64,000 nt of DNA from DASWLF01 sp963768765 (GTDB lineage Bacteria; Desulfobacterota; Desulfobaccia; Desulfobaccales; 0-14-0-80-60-11). How positions within the stretch are numbered: position 1 is the stretch's first letter; every line of letters begins with the position of its first letter. The DNA is taken from contig CAVYJK010000033.1 in NCBI GenBank assembly GCA_963768765.1, positions 1 to 64,000 of the forward strand, given 5' to 3'. The notes beneath the pieces were generated by a model. It saw nothing but the letters and a program-made list of their open reading frames with translations, ran no database searches and was not told the DNA's origin. The position numbers were made by a program, and so were the translations under genes. Positions 24,975 through 33,691 of the stretch are shown piece by piece.

Positions 24975-25823
24975 ATGAATATAATGGACGTTGCCCTGTC
25001 GCCGACCATTTCAGGGGGTTGGGAGGGGAGTTTGAGGGGAGGGCGGGGGACCACAGGCGAGACGCCTTGGCTACCAATTCCCCCGACCCTCCCCTCAAAT
25101 AACCTTCTCTCCGCTCGCCTCATCCTCATCGGCACGGTGCACGGCGACCCCCGGGGTTATGACCGGGCCCTGCGGCTGCTGTCGCACCTGCAGCCGGACC
25201 TGGTCACCGTGGAGATCAGCCGGTTTTCCCTGCGCTACCGCGCCCGGCAAGGACGGGGCTGGCAGCGGCTGCTGGCGCGGGCCCTGGAGGGGTTGCCGGA
25301 GCAGGCCGCGGGGCACCCGGCCATCCGGCGCCTTAGGGCCCAGGTGGCCCTGCCCTTTGAGGTGCAGGCGGCCCGGGACTGGTGCCGGGACCGCGGCGCC
25401 CCCTGGCGCCCCCTGGACCTGGGGTCCACGGCCCGGCGGCATCTGCCCCGCTACGGCCGGGAATTGCTCACCCCGGATAACTTGCGGGTCTTGCTGGAGG
25501 CCGGGGCCGACGGGCGCCTGGAGGACCTGGTGGCCGGCCAGTATCGCCGGGCCCGGCTGGCCTATCTGCGGTCGCCCTGGCGGCTCTTCCCCCCCAGCGG
25601 GGCGGAGACCCGGCGGCGGGAACGTTTTATGGCCCGGCGCCTGCGGGCCCTGGCGGGGCGCGGCGGGCGGGTGGCGCACCTGGGGGGCTGGGAGCACCTG
25701 GTGCCCTGGAAGGACGGCGGCGGCCTGTGGCGCCACCTGGAGGAACTGGGACCCTTAAGGCTGCTCCTCAGCGAGGCGGACTCTCTGGAGGCCGCTTTAG
25801 CGGTCACTCATGTTCCTTTGTGA
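24975..25823 (+). CDS. TraB/PrgY-like domain protein
   Basis: The recognisable protein starts LILIGTVHGDPRGYDRALRLL, followed by PDLVTVEISRFSLRYR. The GTVH motif with a following glutamate resembles the TraB/ChaN-like superfamily, whose members are proposed metalloproteases or heme-binding proteins. The rest is Arg/Leu-rich helical sequence with HLGGWEHLVPWKDGGGLWRHLEEL at the end. The first ~50 codons from ATG 24975 lie in repeat-like DNA and may not be translated. The true start may be a non-ATG codon near 25100. Codon bias is strongly GC-rich. Confidence 0.5.
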   Translation: MNIMDVALSPTISGGWEGSLRGGRGTTGETPWLPIPPTLPSNNLLSARLILIGTVHGDPRGYDRALRLLSHLQPDLVTVEISRFSLRYRARQGRGWQRLLARALEGLPEQAAGHPAIRRLRAQVALPFEVQAARDWCRDRGAPWRPLDLGSTARRHLPRYGRELLTPDNLRVLLEAGADGRLEDLVAGQYRRARLAYLRSPWRLFPPSGAETRRRERFMARRLRALAGRGGRVAHLGGWEHLVPWKDGGGLWRHLEELGPLRLLLSEADSLEAALAVTHVPL

Positions 25824-25938
25824 CACGCCGGAATTATGACAAGGTAAAGATTGATCCATAGCCGAAGGCGGCTGCCCCACGGACTTCACTGAGCAGTTAA
25901 TCATGGGCCGTCGGTTCGCCCATAAATTGTGAAAAGTA

Positions 25939-26011
25939 ATGTAGGGCGGGCATTGCCCGCCATGGAGCACAGGCGGGACGCCTGTGCCACCGAACTAGAG
26001 GAACTTTTCAA
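25939..26011. repeat. Dispersed palindromic repeat, second copy
   Basis: GTAGGGCGGGCATTGCCCGCC, GAGCACAGGCGGGACGCC, TGTGCCACCGAAC and a GAGGAACTTTTCAAGG tail closely match 2079-2149 in the same order. It is the main recognisable content of the 273-base gap 25824-26096. Confidence 0.75.
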
Positions 26012-26096
26012 GGCAGAGGTCTTAAATTAGACTCCGGGGGGTTTTCATGGTAACCTACCCTCTGATCTTGAGCTAAAACTTTGATCCGAGGAGATC

Positions 26097-26768
26097 ATGG
26101 AGATTCGCCCTGTTACCCTGCCCTGGGTCCCGGGCCGGCAGATCCAGGCGGTGCTGGGAGTGCCCCGCAGCACCACCATGGACGCCATCCTGGTCCTGGG
26201 TCACGGGGCCAACAACGACATGGACCAACCCCTCATCGTCGGGCTCCACGAGCGGCTGGCCCGCCAGGGTCTGGTGACGGTGCGCTTCAATTTTCCTTAC
26301 GCGGCCGAGGGCCGCAAAAGGCCGGACTCCGATGAAGTGCTGGAAGACGCCTTCAGATTGGTGCTGGAATACGTGGGGGAGTTGGAGGAGTTCAAGGGCC
26401 TGGAACTGTACCTGGGCGGCAAATCCATGGGGGCCCGCATTGCCGCCCAACTGGTGGCCAAGACGGTGGTGGGGGCCAGCGGTCTGGTTTTTCTGGGCTA
26501 CCCCCTGCATCCTCCCGGCAAACCGGAAAAGCTGCGGGATCAGGCCCTTTATCTCCTACCGTGCCCGGCCCTGTTCGTGGAAGGCGCCCGGGACCCCTTC
26601 TGCCGCTTGGACCTCCTGGGCCAGGTGCTGGGCCACATGCCGGTGCGCAGCGACCTCCACCTCATCCCCAAGGTGGGCCACTCCTTTGAAGGCGCCGGCG
26701 GTGACCTGGCCCCGGAGGTGCTGGAAGAGGTCACCCGGGTGATCCTGGGGTGGCTGGATAGTTTGTAA
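26097..26768 (+). CDS. Alpha/beta hydrolase (KANL3/Tex30-like)
   Basis: The 223-residue hydrolase has ILVLGHGANNDMDQ as the oxyanion strand region, a nucleophile elbow GKSMGARIA with Ser110, and a late acid, VEGARDPFC. The catalytic His is in KVGHSFEG. Architecture and the GHGANND motif match the bacterial relatives of human TEX30/KANSL3-type dienelactone-hydrolase-like proteins. The substrate is unknown. ATG 26097 follows CCGAGGAGATC. It is cytoplasmic, with no signal, and is followed by a repeat and then the NtrC-type regulator. Confidence 0.82.
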   Translation: MEIRPVTLPWVPGRQIQAVLGVPRSTTMDAILVLGHGANNDMDQPLIVGLHERLARQGLVTVRFNFPYAAEGRKRPDSDEVLEDAFRLVLEYVGELEEFKGLELYLGGKSMGARIAAQLVAKTVVGASGLVFLGYPLHPPGKPEKLRDQALYLLPCPALFVEGARDPFCRLDLLGQVLGHMPVRSDLHLIPKVGHSFEGAGGDLAPEVLEEVTRVILGWLDSL

Positions 26769-26832
26769 GAAGGGGTCAGGTATCAGGGGTCAGGGCTTAG
26801 GATTGAAAGCTTGCTGATCCCTGACCCCTGGT
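26768..26832. repeat. GGGGTCAGG inverted repeat
   Basis: AAGGGGTCAGGTATCAGGGGTCAGGG is followed by an inverted partner, TGATCCCTGACCCCTGG. Similar GGGGTCAGGGG units recur at about 54150-54190 and 61126-61150. It is an intergenic repeat family and may fold. Confidence 0.55.
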
Positions 26833-26857
26833 CCCGGTTCCCTACGGATTTATAATC

Positions 26858-28225
26858 ATGAGTGTAATCCTGGTCGTAGATGACGACGCCCCCACCCGGG
26901 AGGCCCTGGCCACCGGCTTGAAGAAGCTGGGGCATGACCTCCATCTGGCGGCCACCGGCACCGACGCCCTGGAGGAAGTGCGGCGCCACCCGGTGGACCT
27001 GGCCATCATCGACCTGAGGCTGCCCGACATGTCGGGCACCGAGCTGTTCGGGGCGCTGCGCATCCTGCGGCCCGAAGCCATCGCCATCATGATTTCCGGC
27101 GCGGCCACGGTGAATGAGGCGGTGTCCGCCCTGAAGCGGGGCATTTACGATTTTATCACCAAAGATTTTCGCATGGGCGAGCTGCGCAAGGTGGTGAGCA
27201 AGGCCCTGGAGACCCAGAAGCTCCTGGTGGAGAACGAACGGCTGCGCCAGGCCCTCCAGGATCGGGGCCCCACCGGCCGCATCATCGGCCGGGGCCCGGC
27301 CCTGCTCAAGGTCATCCACCTGGTGAACCAGATCGGCCCCCTGAAGAGCACCGTGCTCTTATCCGGCGAGTCCGGGGTGGGCAAGGAGCTCATCGCCGAG
27401 GCCATCCATTACCAGAGCCCCCGCCGGGACAAGCCCCTGGTGAAGCTGAACTGCGGCGCCCTGCCCGAGGGGCTCATCGAATCGGAGCTTTTCGGCCACG
27501 AAAAGGGGGCCTTCACCGGGGCCATCCAGCAGCGCAAGGGGCGCTTCGAGCTGGCCGACGGCGGCACCATCTTCCTGGACGAGATCAGCGAGATGCCCCC
27601 GGCCACCCAGGTGAAGTTCCTGCGGGTCCTGCAGGAGGGCGAATTCGAAAGGGTAGGGGGGGCCCAGACCCTGAAGGTGGACGTGCGGGTCATCGCCGCC
27701 ACCAACCGGGACCTGGAAGCGGAGGTGGCCAGCGGACGCTTCCGCAAGGACCTCTTTTACCGGCTGAACGTCATTCACCTCCCCTTGCCGCCCCTGAGGG
27801 AGCGGGTGGAGGATATCCCCCTTCTGGCCCTGCATTTCCTGGACAAGTTCTGTTTGGAAAACGACCGGCCCCCCATGGGTTTCAGCCCCGAGGCCATGGG
27901 GGCCATGAAGAATTATGCCTGGCCGGGCAACGTCCGGGAACTCCAGAACGTGGTGGAACGGTCCGTGGCCCTGGTCACCGGCAACATGGTGGGGCTGGAG
28001 GATCTGCCCGACGAAATCCGGCGGCACTCCCCGGAGGACGATAAAATCGTCCTGCCGGTGGGGGCCTCCATGGAAGAGATCGAGCGCCTGGCCATCCTCC
28101 AGACCCTGAAGAAAACCGGCGGGGACAAGGAGCTGGCCGCCCGCCTCTTAGGGATAGGCCTGGCTACCCTGTACCGCCGCCTGAAGGAGATGGAAACCAA
28201 AGAGACCGCCCCGGAGGAAGCCTAG
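26858..28225 (+). CDS. Sigma-54-dependent response regulator (NtrC family)
   Basis: This 455-residue protein has a receiver domain (1-120, phospho-acceptor Asp52 in IIDLRLPD). The AAA+ domain follows (about 145-375) with Walker A GESGVGKE, the sigma-54-contacting GAFTGA loop, Walker B FLDEISEMP and the WPGNVREL arginine-finger region. The C-terminal Fis-type HTH reads ARLLGIGLATLYRRL. When phosphorylated it drives open-complex formation by sigma-54 polymerase. No kinase is adjacent, so it is an orphan regulator here. Confidence 0.92.
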   Translation: MSVILVVDDDAPTREALATGLKKLGHDLHLAATGTDALEEVRRHPVDLAIIDLRLPDMSGTELFGALRILRPEAIAIMISGAATVNEAVSALKRGIYDFITKDFRMGELRKVVSKALETQKLLVENERLRQALQDRGPTGRIIGRGPALLKVIHLVNQIGPLKSTVLLSGESGVGKELIAEAIHYQSPRRDKPLVKLNCGALPEGLIESELFGHEKGAFTGAIQQRKGRFELADGGTIFLDEISEMPPATQVKFLRVLQEGEFERVGGAQTLKVDVRVIAATNRDLEAEVASGRFRKDLFYRLNVIHLPLPPLRERVEDIPLLALHFLDKFCLENDRPPMGFSPEAMGAMKNYAWPGNVRELQNVVERSVALVTGNMVGLEDLPDEIRRHSPEDDKIVLPVGASMEEIERLAILQTLKKTGGDKELAARLLGIGLATLYRRLKEMETKETAPEEA

Positions 28226-28297
28226 AAATCGTGGACCGTAATTACCATGATCTTACCCATGAAGGTCTGGGCCCGGGCTCTGTTTTGGGCGGTAATT

Positions 28298-28378
28298 CCC
28301 CCCTTTGCAAAGGGGGGTCGGGGGGATTTTAATCTTTTAATAATCCCCCTAAATCCCCCTTTAGAAAAGGGGGACTTT
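28298..28378. repeat. CCCCCCTTT/AAAGGGGGG palindromic repeat, copy 2
   Basis: It has the same segment order as 7391-7475 and 42408-42494, with a slightly different inner spacer (TTTTAATCTTTTAAT). It occupies most of the gap between the NtrC-type regulator and speB. Confidence 0.8.
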
Positions 28379-28438
28379 AACGACCATTGGGAAAGATCGC
28401 AACGAAATAATTTTCATGCCATTTACGGAGCACACTAG

Positions 28439-29320
28439 ATGCCGTCCCTGAATTTCCTGGATTTAAGATCGCTGCCGGTGAAGGAAGCCGAAGCGGTGAT
28501 CCTGCCCATTCCCTATGAGGCCACCACCACTTATGGGGGCGGTACCCGGGAGGGGCCCGAGGCCATTTTGGCCGCCTCCCGCCAGGTGGAGCTGTGGGAC
28601 GAGGAGGAGAACTGGGACCCCAGCGCCGCCCTGGCTTTGGCCACCGCGGCCCCCATCTTTCCGGAGGTCTCCGGCCCCCAGGCCATGCTGGACAAGATCC
28701 GCAAGGTGGTGCAGCCCTGGGTCGCCCAGGGGAAATTCATCGCCGCCCTGGGGGGCGAACACACCATTACCGTGGGGCTGGTTTCGGCCATGCTTACCCG
28801 CTACCCGGACCTCACGGTGGTGGCCCTGGACGCCCACGCGGACTTGAGAGAGCGCTACGACGGCAGCGCCCAGTCCCACGCCTGCGTCATGCGCCGGGTC
28901 TATGAACTGGGCCGGCCCCTGGTCCTGATGGGGGTGCGCAGCTACTCCCAGGACGAATACAATCTCTTGAGGGTGGCGCCGCGCTTCAAGATGTTCAAAG
29001 CCAGGGACCTGGCTTCCGAAGAAGGCTTCAAGATGGCCCTGGACCACCTCAAAGGCATCCCGGGGCCCGTCTACCTTTCCCTGGACCTGGACGCCCTGGA
29101 CCCCGGCATCATGCCGGCGGTGGGCACCCCGGAACCCGGCGGGCTCACTTACTATCAGGCCCTGACCATCATCGAGACCCTGGCCCGGCGGGGCCCCATC
29201 ATCGGCCTGGACCTGGTGGAACTCTCCCCCATCCCGGGACACCGGGTGAGCCAATTCACCGCGGCCCGCCTGCTGTATAAAACCCTGGGCTATATCTACC
29301 ACTCCCGCCGCAAGGCGTGA
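28439..29320 (+). CDS. speB: Agmatinase / ureohydrolase
   Basis: The 293-residue enzyme shows all ureohydrolase metal sites: GGEHT, ALDAHADLR, and LDLDALDP with PAVGTPEPGG. It would split agmatine to putrescine plus urea using two Mn ions. The family also includes guanidinobutyrase and formiminoglutamase, and specificity is not readable by eye, but the SHACVMRRV stretch is agmatinase-like. The deoxyhypusine-synthase-like gene follows in the same direction after a composite repeat, so the two probably cooperate in polyamine metabolism. Confidence 0.88.
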   Translation: MPSLNFLDLRSLPVKEAEAVILPIPYEATTTYGGGTREGPEAILAASRQVELWDEEENWDPSAALALATAAPIFPEVSGPQAMLDKIRKVVQPWVAQGKFIAALGGEHTITVGLVSAMLTRYPDLTVVALDAHADLRERYDGSAQSHACVMRRVYELGRPLVLMGVRSYSQDEYNLLRVAPRFKMFKARDLASEEGFKMALDHLKGIPGPVYLSLDLDALDPGIMPAVGTPEPGGLTYYQALTIIETLARRGPIIGLDLVELSPIPGHRVSQFTAARLLYKTLGYIYHSRRKA

Positions 29321-29327
29321 GTGGGTG

Positions 29328-29524
29328 ATTATTGGGGGGAGGGCCAGGGATTTTATCCCTGCCCTCCCCCCAAGCCCCCCTCCCAACCCGCAAAAGGGTG
29401 GCCAGGGAAGGCGAGGCCGCAGGCCTCGACTTCCCTGGCCCGGAAAAAAAACTTAAGGGGTTGGGGGAGGAGGTTTGGAGGAGGGGGCAGGGGCCGTGGG
29501 CCCCTGGCCCCCTCCTCCAAAATT
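29328..29524. repeat. Composite palindromic repeat, copy B (inverted relative to copy A)
   Basis: GGGGGAGGGCCAGGG and its partner CCCTGCCCTCCCCCC form the first hairpin. CCCTCCCAACCCGC follows, then a hairpin around GGCCGCAGGCC. AAAAAAAACTTAAGGGG and GGGGGAGGAGG precede a final GGCAGGGGCC/GGCCCCTGGCC hairpin. Read in reverse complement it matches 20136-20326. It lies between speB and the DHS-like gene. Confidence 0.75.
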
Positions 29525-29543
29525 CTACCCAAAGGACTATACC

Positions 29544-30626
29544 ATGCGGCGGAAGATTGAGGATTTTCATGATGGGGCCAAGGACGGGTTGACCCCGCTG
29601 GCGCCGTTGGACATCAATGGCATCCAGGATTTTGACGAGTTGCTGGCGGCCATGAGCCGCACCGCCTTTGGGGGCCGCAGCCTGGGGGAGGCCGCGGAGG
29701 TCCTCACCGCCATGGTTGAGGATAAGGAGTGCACCGTGGTGGGCACCTTTTCCGGGGCCATGAGCGTGGCCAAGATGGGTCTGCTCATCTGCGAGATGAT
29801 CGACCGGGGCTGGCTGAAGGTGGTCATCAGCACCGGGGCCCTCATCGCCCACGGGTTCATCGAGACCCTGGGCCGGGTCCATTACAAGTATCCGGAAAAC
29901 GTCCCGGACCGGGAGCTTTTTTGTAAGGGGTACAACCGCATCTACGACACCCTGGAGATGGAAGCCAACCTGGACTATGCCGAAGACGTGTTCCGCAGCG
30001 TTCTGGAGAGGCTGAACCAGGACCAGACGTGGTCGTCCGTCAGCCTCTGCCGGGAGCTGGGGCGGTACCTGGCGGAGCACACGGAGAGCCCGGGAATTTT
30101 GCGCAATGCCTACCTCAAGGGGGTGCCGGTGTTCATCCCGGCCTTCACCGACTCGGAGCTGGGCCTGGACCTGGCGGGCCACATGGTGCGCCGGGGTCTG
30201 GCCGCGGGGCAAAAGTTTGCCGACGCCTTGGGGGCGGTTTCTTTTAAGTTCAATCCCTTCCTGGACTTGGGGGAGTATGCTCAGAGGGCGCTCCAGGCCC
30301 GGAAACTGGGGATCTTCACGGTAGGCGGCGGAGTGCCCCGGAATTGGGCTCAGCAGGTGGCGCCGTATTTGGACCTGCTGCAAACCCGGCTGGGGCTGGA
30401 CCTGCCGGAGGCCCGGTTCCATTACGGGGTGCGAATCTGCCCGGAACCGGCCCATTGGGGTGGGCTGAGCGGCTGCACTTTCCGGGAGGGGGTCTCCTGG
30501 GGCAAATTTGTGGCTCCCGAGGACGGCGGCCGGTTCGCCGAGGTCCTGTGCGACGCCACCATTGCCTGGCCCATTCTCCTCAAGGGAGTGATTCAGCGCC
30601 TGGAAAAAGCTCAGAAGCGCCGGTGA
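29544..30626 (+). CDS. Deoxyhypusine-synthase family protein (likely homospermidine-synthase-like)
   Basis: From ATG 29544 the product has 360 residues. It matches the DHS fold: TFSGAMSVAKMGLLI near the NAD site, STGALIAHGFIETLG, PAFTDSELGLDL, and the catalytic REGVSWGKF with Lys321. That Lys forms the enzyme-imine intermediate in DHS. Bacteria lack eIF5A, so such proteins use small amines instead, giving homospermidine or related polyamines. The upstream speB supplies putrescine, consistent with this. That function is inference from context. The start is chosen at the CGGAAG-flanked ATG; upstream residues are repeat-encoded. Confidence 0.8.
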   Translation: MRRKIEDFHDGAKDGLTPLAPLDINGIQDFDELLAAMSRTAFGGRSLGEAAEVLTAMVEDKECTVVGTFSGAMSVAKMGLLICEMIDRGWLKVVISTGALIAHGFIETLGRVHYKYPENVPDRELFCKGYNRIYDTLEMEANLDYAEDVFRSVLERLNQDQTWSSVSLCRELGRYLAEHTESPGILRNAYLKGVPVFIPAFTDSELGLDLAGHMVRRGLAAGQKFADALGAVSFKFNPFLDLGEYAQRALQARKLGIFTVGGGVPRNWAQQVAPYLDLLQTRLGLDLPEARFHYGVRICPEPAHWGGLSGCTFREGVSWGKFVAPEDGGRFAEVLCDATIAWPILLKGVIQRLEKAQKRR

Positions 30627-30645
30627 GCCGGGGTGGTTTGAGGTT

Positions 30646-30771
30646 TCAGGAAGATACCGAACTCAGAACGGCAACGCCCACCATCACCACAAAGCCGATG
30701 ACTGCCAGCAACATGGTATAACGCAAGGCATTGGTTCCGATATCGTCCCGGAATAATTCTTTTACCTTCAT
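30646..30771 (-). CDS. 41-residue Flp-pilin-like small membrane protein
   Basis: The product starts MKVKELFRDDIGTNALRY, followed by a hydrophobic segment TMLLAVIGFVVMVGVAVL and SSVSS. The charged head, an acid-Gly turn and a single hydrophobic helix resemble Flp/Fap pilins. The classical GxxxxE(Y) processing motif reads GTNALRY, lacking the usual Glu. No tad export genes are nearby. A longer frame to 30900 is not credible. It may be a stand-alone membrane peptide. Confidence 0.5.
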   Translation of the reverse strand: MKVKELFRDDIGTNALRYTMLLAVIGFVVMVGVAVLSSVSS

Positions 30772-30971
30772 AACTCGCCCCTGATCTCCGTCTTTACCTG
30801 CTCCAACGGGCTGGTTCAAGGCGCCAGCCGGATGCCGAAGTCTGGTTAATCTGATTGGAGCATTTTTAAGTTGAGATAAATATGCTTCAGATGCCTGCAT
30901 GGGTAAATCAGGGAATCCCTGATTTTGACCTTCCAGTTCTCTAAATTTTGGGGGGGGGGGGAGGGGGACTT

Positions 30972-31653
30972 TTAAAAGTCAGGCTTCTTTTCGGGAGGAT
31001 TTTCTTTGGCGGAAGGCTGTGGGGCGGAGCAACCGCAGGCGGCGCAACTGCACAAGCGCTCTTCCTTCAAGGTATGGTAGCCCTCCCGGGACAGCAGGGC
31101 CACGATGACCAGGCCGATGACGGGGTCCGCCTGCCAGACGCCGTAGAGGTAGTTGAGCCCCAACCCGATGAGCAGGGCCACGGACAGCATGGCGCAGGCC
31201 AGGGTCTGCTTGGAGTCGGCCATGAGGGATGCGCTGCCCATGGCTTCGCCGGTGCGGTACTTGAGGTAGAACAGGACCGGCATGATGATGATGGACGCGC
31301 CCGCGATCACGATGCCCAAAAGGCTGGGGGCGGGGATTTCCCGGAAGATCAGCTTGTTAAGGGATTCGTACAGGATATAGGCTGCCAGGACAAAGAAGGT
31401 GTAGCCCACGATCTTGACGGCCCGGCGCTCCAGGCGTTCCACTTCCTCCGGGGACAGACGGTGGTGCCGGGCGAAGCGCCAGATCATCACCCCGCCGGAC
31501 AGGGACTCCACGAAGCTGTCCAGGCCGAAAGCCCACCAACGCAATGCTGCCGGCCCAGGAACCGGCCAGGACGGCAATCAGGCCCTCCAGGATATTGTAG
31601 CCCACGGTGAAGTAGGACAGGCGCAGGGCCTTCTTTTGCAGGGAAGGCTTCAT
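30972..31653 (-). CDS. Cation transporter of the small CDF type, frameshifted
   Basis: From ATG 31653 the frame gives LQKKALRLSYFTVGYNILEGL and AGSWAGSIALVGF. It continues in a second frame with GLDSFVESLSGGVMIWRF and on to VALLSREGYHTLKEERL. The HxxxD-type site of the CDF family is present in altered form (D in GLDSFVES, D in MADSKQT). Deleting one C in CTTTCGGCC near 31535 restores the frame. The tail is Cys-rich (LCSCAACGCSAP), suggesting metal sensing. It lies downstream of a 12-G run near 30950. Confidence 0.75.
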
Positions 31654-31751
31654 TAGTATAGTGCCTTGATGGTAACCATTGGTTGGCAAATCCATCTTTA
31701 GTTTACCAGATACACGCCAAGAACCAAGGCCCGCTCCAGACCGCGTCGCCA

Positions 31752-31832
31752 AAAAGCAGGGGCGGGTTTAAACCCGCCCCTACGTCGGGAAAACGTTGGT
31801 CAGCATGTAGGGTGGGCATGGCCCACCATACT
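31752..31832. repeat. Dispersed palindromes between transporter and hydrolase
   Basis: GGGGCGGGTTTAAACCCGCCCCTACG (about 31760-31785) is a near-perfect palindrome related to 3534-3556. A second, GTAGGGTGGGCATGGCCCACC (about 31807-31829), belongs to the GGCGGGCATTGCCCGCC family. Confidence 0.6.
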
Positions 31833-31833
31833 T

Positions 31834-32592
31834 CTAATCCGTCTGGGGATGAATAAACGCCTTGAGGCGACGGAAATACTCCTGGCCCCCCACCAGGTAG
31901 GTATCGTTGTGATGGGACCCGGGAATGATATAGAGCTCCTTGGGCTCCTGGGCCTGGGCATAGAGCCGCCGCCCCATCTCCACCGGGATGATTTCGTCTT
32001 CGGTGCCGTGGATGATGAGCACCGGTACCTTGATTTGATGGATCTTGCCGAGATTGTCGTAGGGGACCCGGGGGCGCCAGTCGAACAGGAAGGGCGCGAA
32101 GAGCCGGGCCATGTCCGAGGAGTTGGTGAAGGCCGACTCGATGATCAGGGAGCGGCAGGGGAACTTGACCGCCAGGTCCACGGCCAGGGCGCTGCCCAGG
32201 GAGCGGCCGAAGAGAATGATCTCCCGGCTGGGGACCCTCCTGGTTTCGGCCACGTAACGGTAGGCCGCGGCCGAGTCTTTATAAGTCCCTTCCCGGCTGA
32301 TGCGACCCTGGGATTTGCCGTACTCCCGGTAATCGAAGATAAAGACCTGGACTCCCGCCAAGTCGTGGAGGAGCTTGATATTTTCCAGGCGGTGGCTGAT
32401 GTTGCCGGCATTGCCGTGGAACCAGAGGAGGACCGGGGCCCCGGGCTGGGGCACCCACCAGCCGTGGAGTTTGACGCCATCCTCGGCGGCAAACCAGATG
32501 TCTTCATACTCCAGGCCGAAATCCGCCGGGGTACCGATGAGCACCGGGTCCGGAAAGAAGACGATGCCTTTTTCGGAATATTCCAGGATCAT
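31834..32592 (-). CDS. Alpha/beta hydrolase (ABHD13/FrsA-like)
   Basis: The 252-residue protein shows LLWFHGNAGNISHRL (oxyanion region), the nucleophile elbow LFGRSLGSALA, an acid in HGTEDEIIP and the catalytic His in GSHHNDTY. The FDYREYGKSQG stretch is typical of the ABHD13-like/serine-aminopeptidase group. A hydrophobic N-terminus is absent, so it is cytoplasmic. The substrate is unknown. The ATG (32592) is followed within 20 codons by the PDPVLIGTPADFGLEYED edge strand. It is not clearly in an operon. Confidence 0.83.
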   Translation of the reverse strand: MILEYSEKGIVFFPDPVLIGTPADFGLEYEDIWFAAEDGVKLHGWWVPQPGAPVLLWFHGNAGNISHRLENIKLLHDLAGVQVFIFDYREYGKSQGRISREGTYKDSAAAYRYVAETRRVPSREIILFGRSLGSALAVDLAVKFPCRSLIIESAFTNSSDMARLFAPFLFDWRPRVPYDNLGKIHQIKVPVLIIHGTEDEIIPVEMGRRLYAQAQEPKELYIIPGSHHNDTYLVGGQEYFRRLKAFIHPQTD

Positions 32593-32608
32593 GACCTAAC
32601 TATTCTAA

Positions 32609-32720
32609 ACCACAGAGACACAGAAGACCCAGAGAATTACCCAAGAAAATATTTTTGTTACCCGGCGCGCGCGCCGAGGTAACGAAAATTTCTCTGTGGT
32701 CTCTGTGCCTCTGTGGTGAA
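32609..32720. repeat. ACCACAGAGACACAGA inverted element
   Basis: AACCACAGAGACACAGAAGACCCAGAGAAT on the left is matched inverted by TTCTCTGTGGTCTCTGTGCCTCTGTGG on the right. In the middle is a hairpin TTGTTACCCGGCGCG/CGCGCCGAGGTAAC. A related tract is at 43563-43621. It is an intergenic palindromic element without a coding frame. Confidence 0.7.
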
Positions 32721-32722
32721 TT

Positions 32723-33691
32723 TTACCGGGCAAAGAACCCGATGATATAGCGCAGGGCCAGGCTGGAAATAATGATCCCCAGGCCGATGCGGATGACTTG
32801 GCCGGAAAAAAACTTCTGGATACGGGCCCCGATGTACATGCCGCAGAAACCGCCGACCCCGAAAAGCACCCCCAGGAGCCAATCCGGGGCCACCCCTCCC
32901 ACGTTGGGGTAAAACGGGGCCATCACGGAGTAGATCCCCACCCCGGCGACGGAGGTAAGGAAGGTGCCCATGAGGGCGGCGCCGGCGATGGTGTAGATGG
33001 GCAACTCGAAGATGGCGGCCAGGAAGGGGGCGATGATGGCGCCGCCGCCGATGCCGTAAGTGCCGCCAATCAACCCCACCGCCAGGGCCAGGATGAATAG
33101 AGCCGGGGCATTGAAGGTGAAGGTCTCTCCCAGGAATTCGTAAGACACCTGCCGGAGGCTCCAACTCACGGTCTTGACCCGGGCTGCCGGGGGAAGGCCC
33201 CGGCCGGTGGTCTGGCCGGATTCCTGCAAAACTTTTTTCAGGCGCTCCTGGACCCGGGCTTCAAACTCCAGGATTTTGCCCTTCTTCCGTTTGGCATAAG
33301 GGGTTTGCTCATAGAGCAGACGCAACCCGATGTAGAGCAGCACGCAGCCCACGAAGAGCTTGAAGTTTTTGGGGTCCAGCATCCAGTTGACCCGGATGAG
33401 GGCCCCGAACAGAAGGCCGGGGAGGGTGCCCAGGATGACCACCCAGGTCAACGGCCAGTTCATGCGGCCCTCCCGGATGAAGCGGTAGACGCCGCTGGGG
33501 ATGGCCACGATGTTGAATACCAGGTTGGTGGGGCTGACCGCCGGACTGGTGAAATTGAGAACGCTCACCTGGAACGGCAGCAGCAGAAAGGCCCCGGAGA
33601 CCCCGCCCATGGAGGTGAAGGTGGAAACCACCAGGGCAATGAGGGGCGGAATGAGCGGGTTGACCTCCACGCCGGATACGGGAAAGAACAT
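32723..33691 (-). CDS. TauE/SafE (DUF81) sulfite exporter family permease
   Basis: This intact 322-residue permease has about eight hydrophobic segments. The TauE motifs are present twice: FTSMGGVSGAFLLLPFQ near the start, and GTYGIGGGAIIAPFLAAIF in the second half. Between them lies a ~70-residue hydrophilic loop (RKKGKILEFEARVQERLKKVL). The family moves sulfite, sulfoacetate, taurine-derived or other small anions. A second, frameshifted member is at 14.8 kb, so two paralogues are in this window. The gene stands alone, and the 3' end touches the inverted element. Confidence 0.85.
   Translation of the reverse strand: MFFPVSGVEVNPLIPPLIALVVSTFTSMGGVSGAFLLLPFQVSVLNFTSPAVSPTNLVFNIVAIPSGVYRFIREGRMNWPLTWVVILGTLPGLLFGALIRVNWMLDPKNFKLFVGCVLLYIGLRLLYEQTPYAKRKKGKILEFEARVQERLKKVLQESGQTTGRGLPPAARVKTVSWSLRQVSYEFLGETFTFNAPALFILALAVGLIGGTYGIGGGAIIAPFLAAIFELPIYTIAGAALMGTFLTSVAGVGIYSVMAPFYPNVGGVAPDWLLGVLFGVGGFCGMYIGARIQKFFSGQVIRIGLGIIISSLALRYIIGFFAR

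Noticed and set aside
28247..28438. 63-codon plus-strand frame before speB
   Set aside because: It translates the second copy of the same repeat and lacks a ribosome site.
30945..30966. 12-G homopolymer near 30950
   Set aside because: It is in noncoding DNA and may be a sequencing artefact; no functional claim can be supported.
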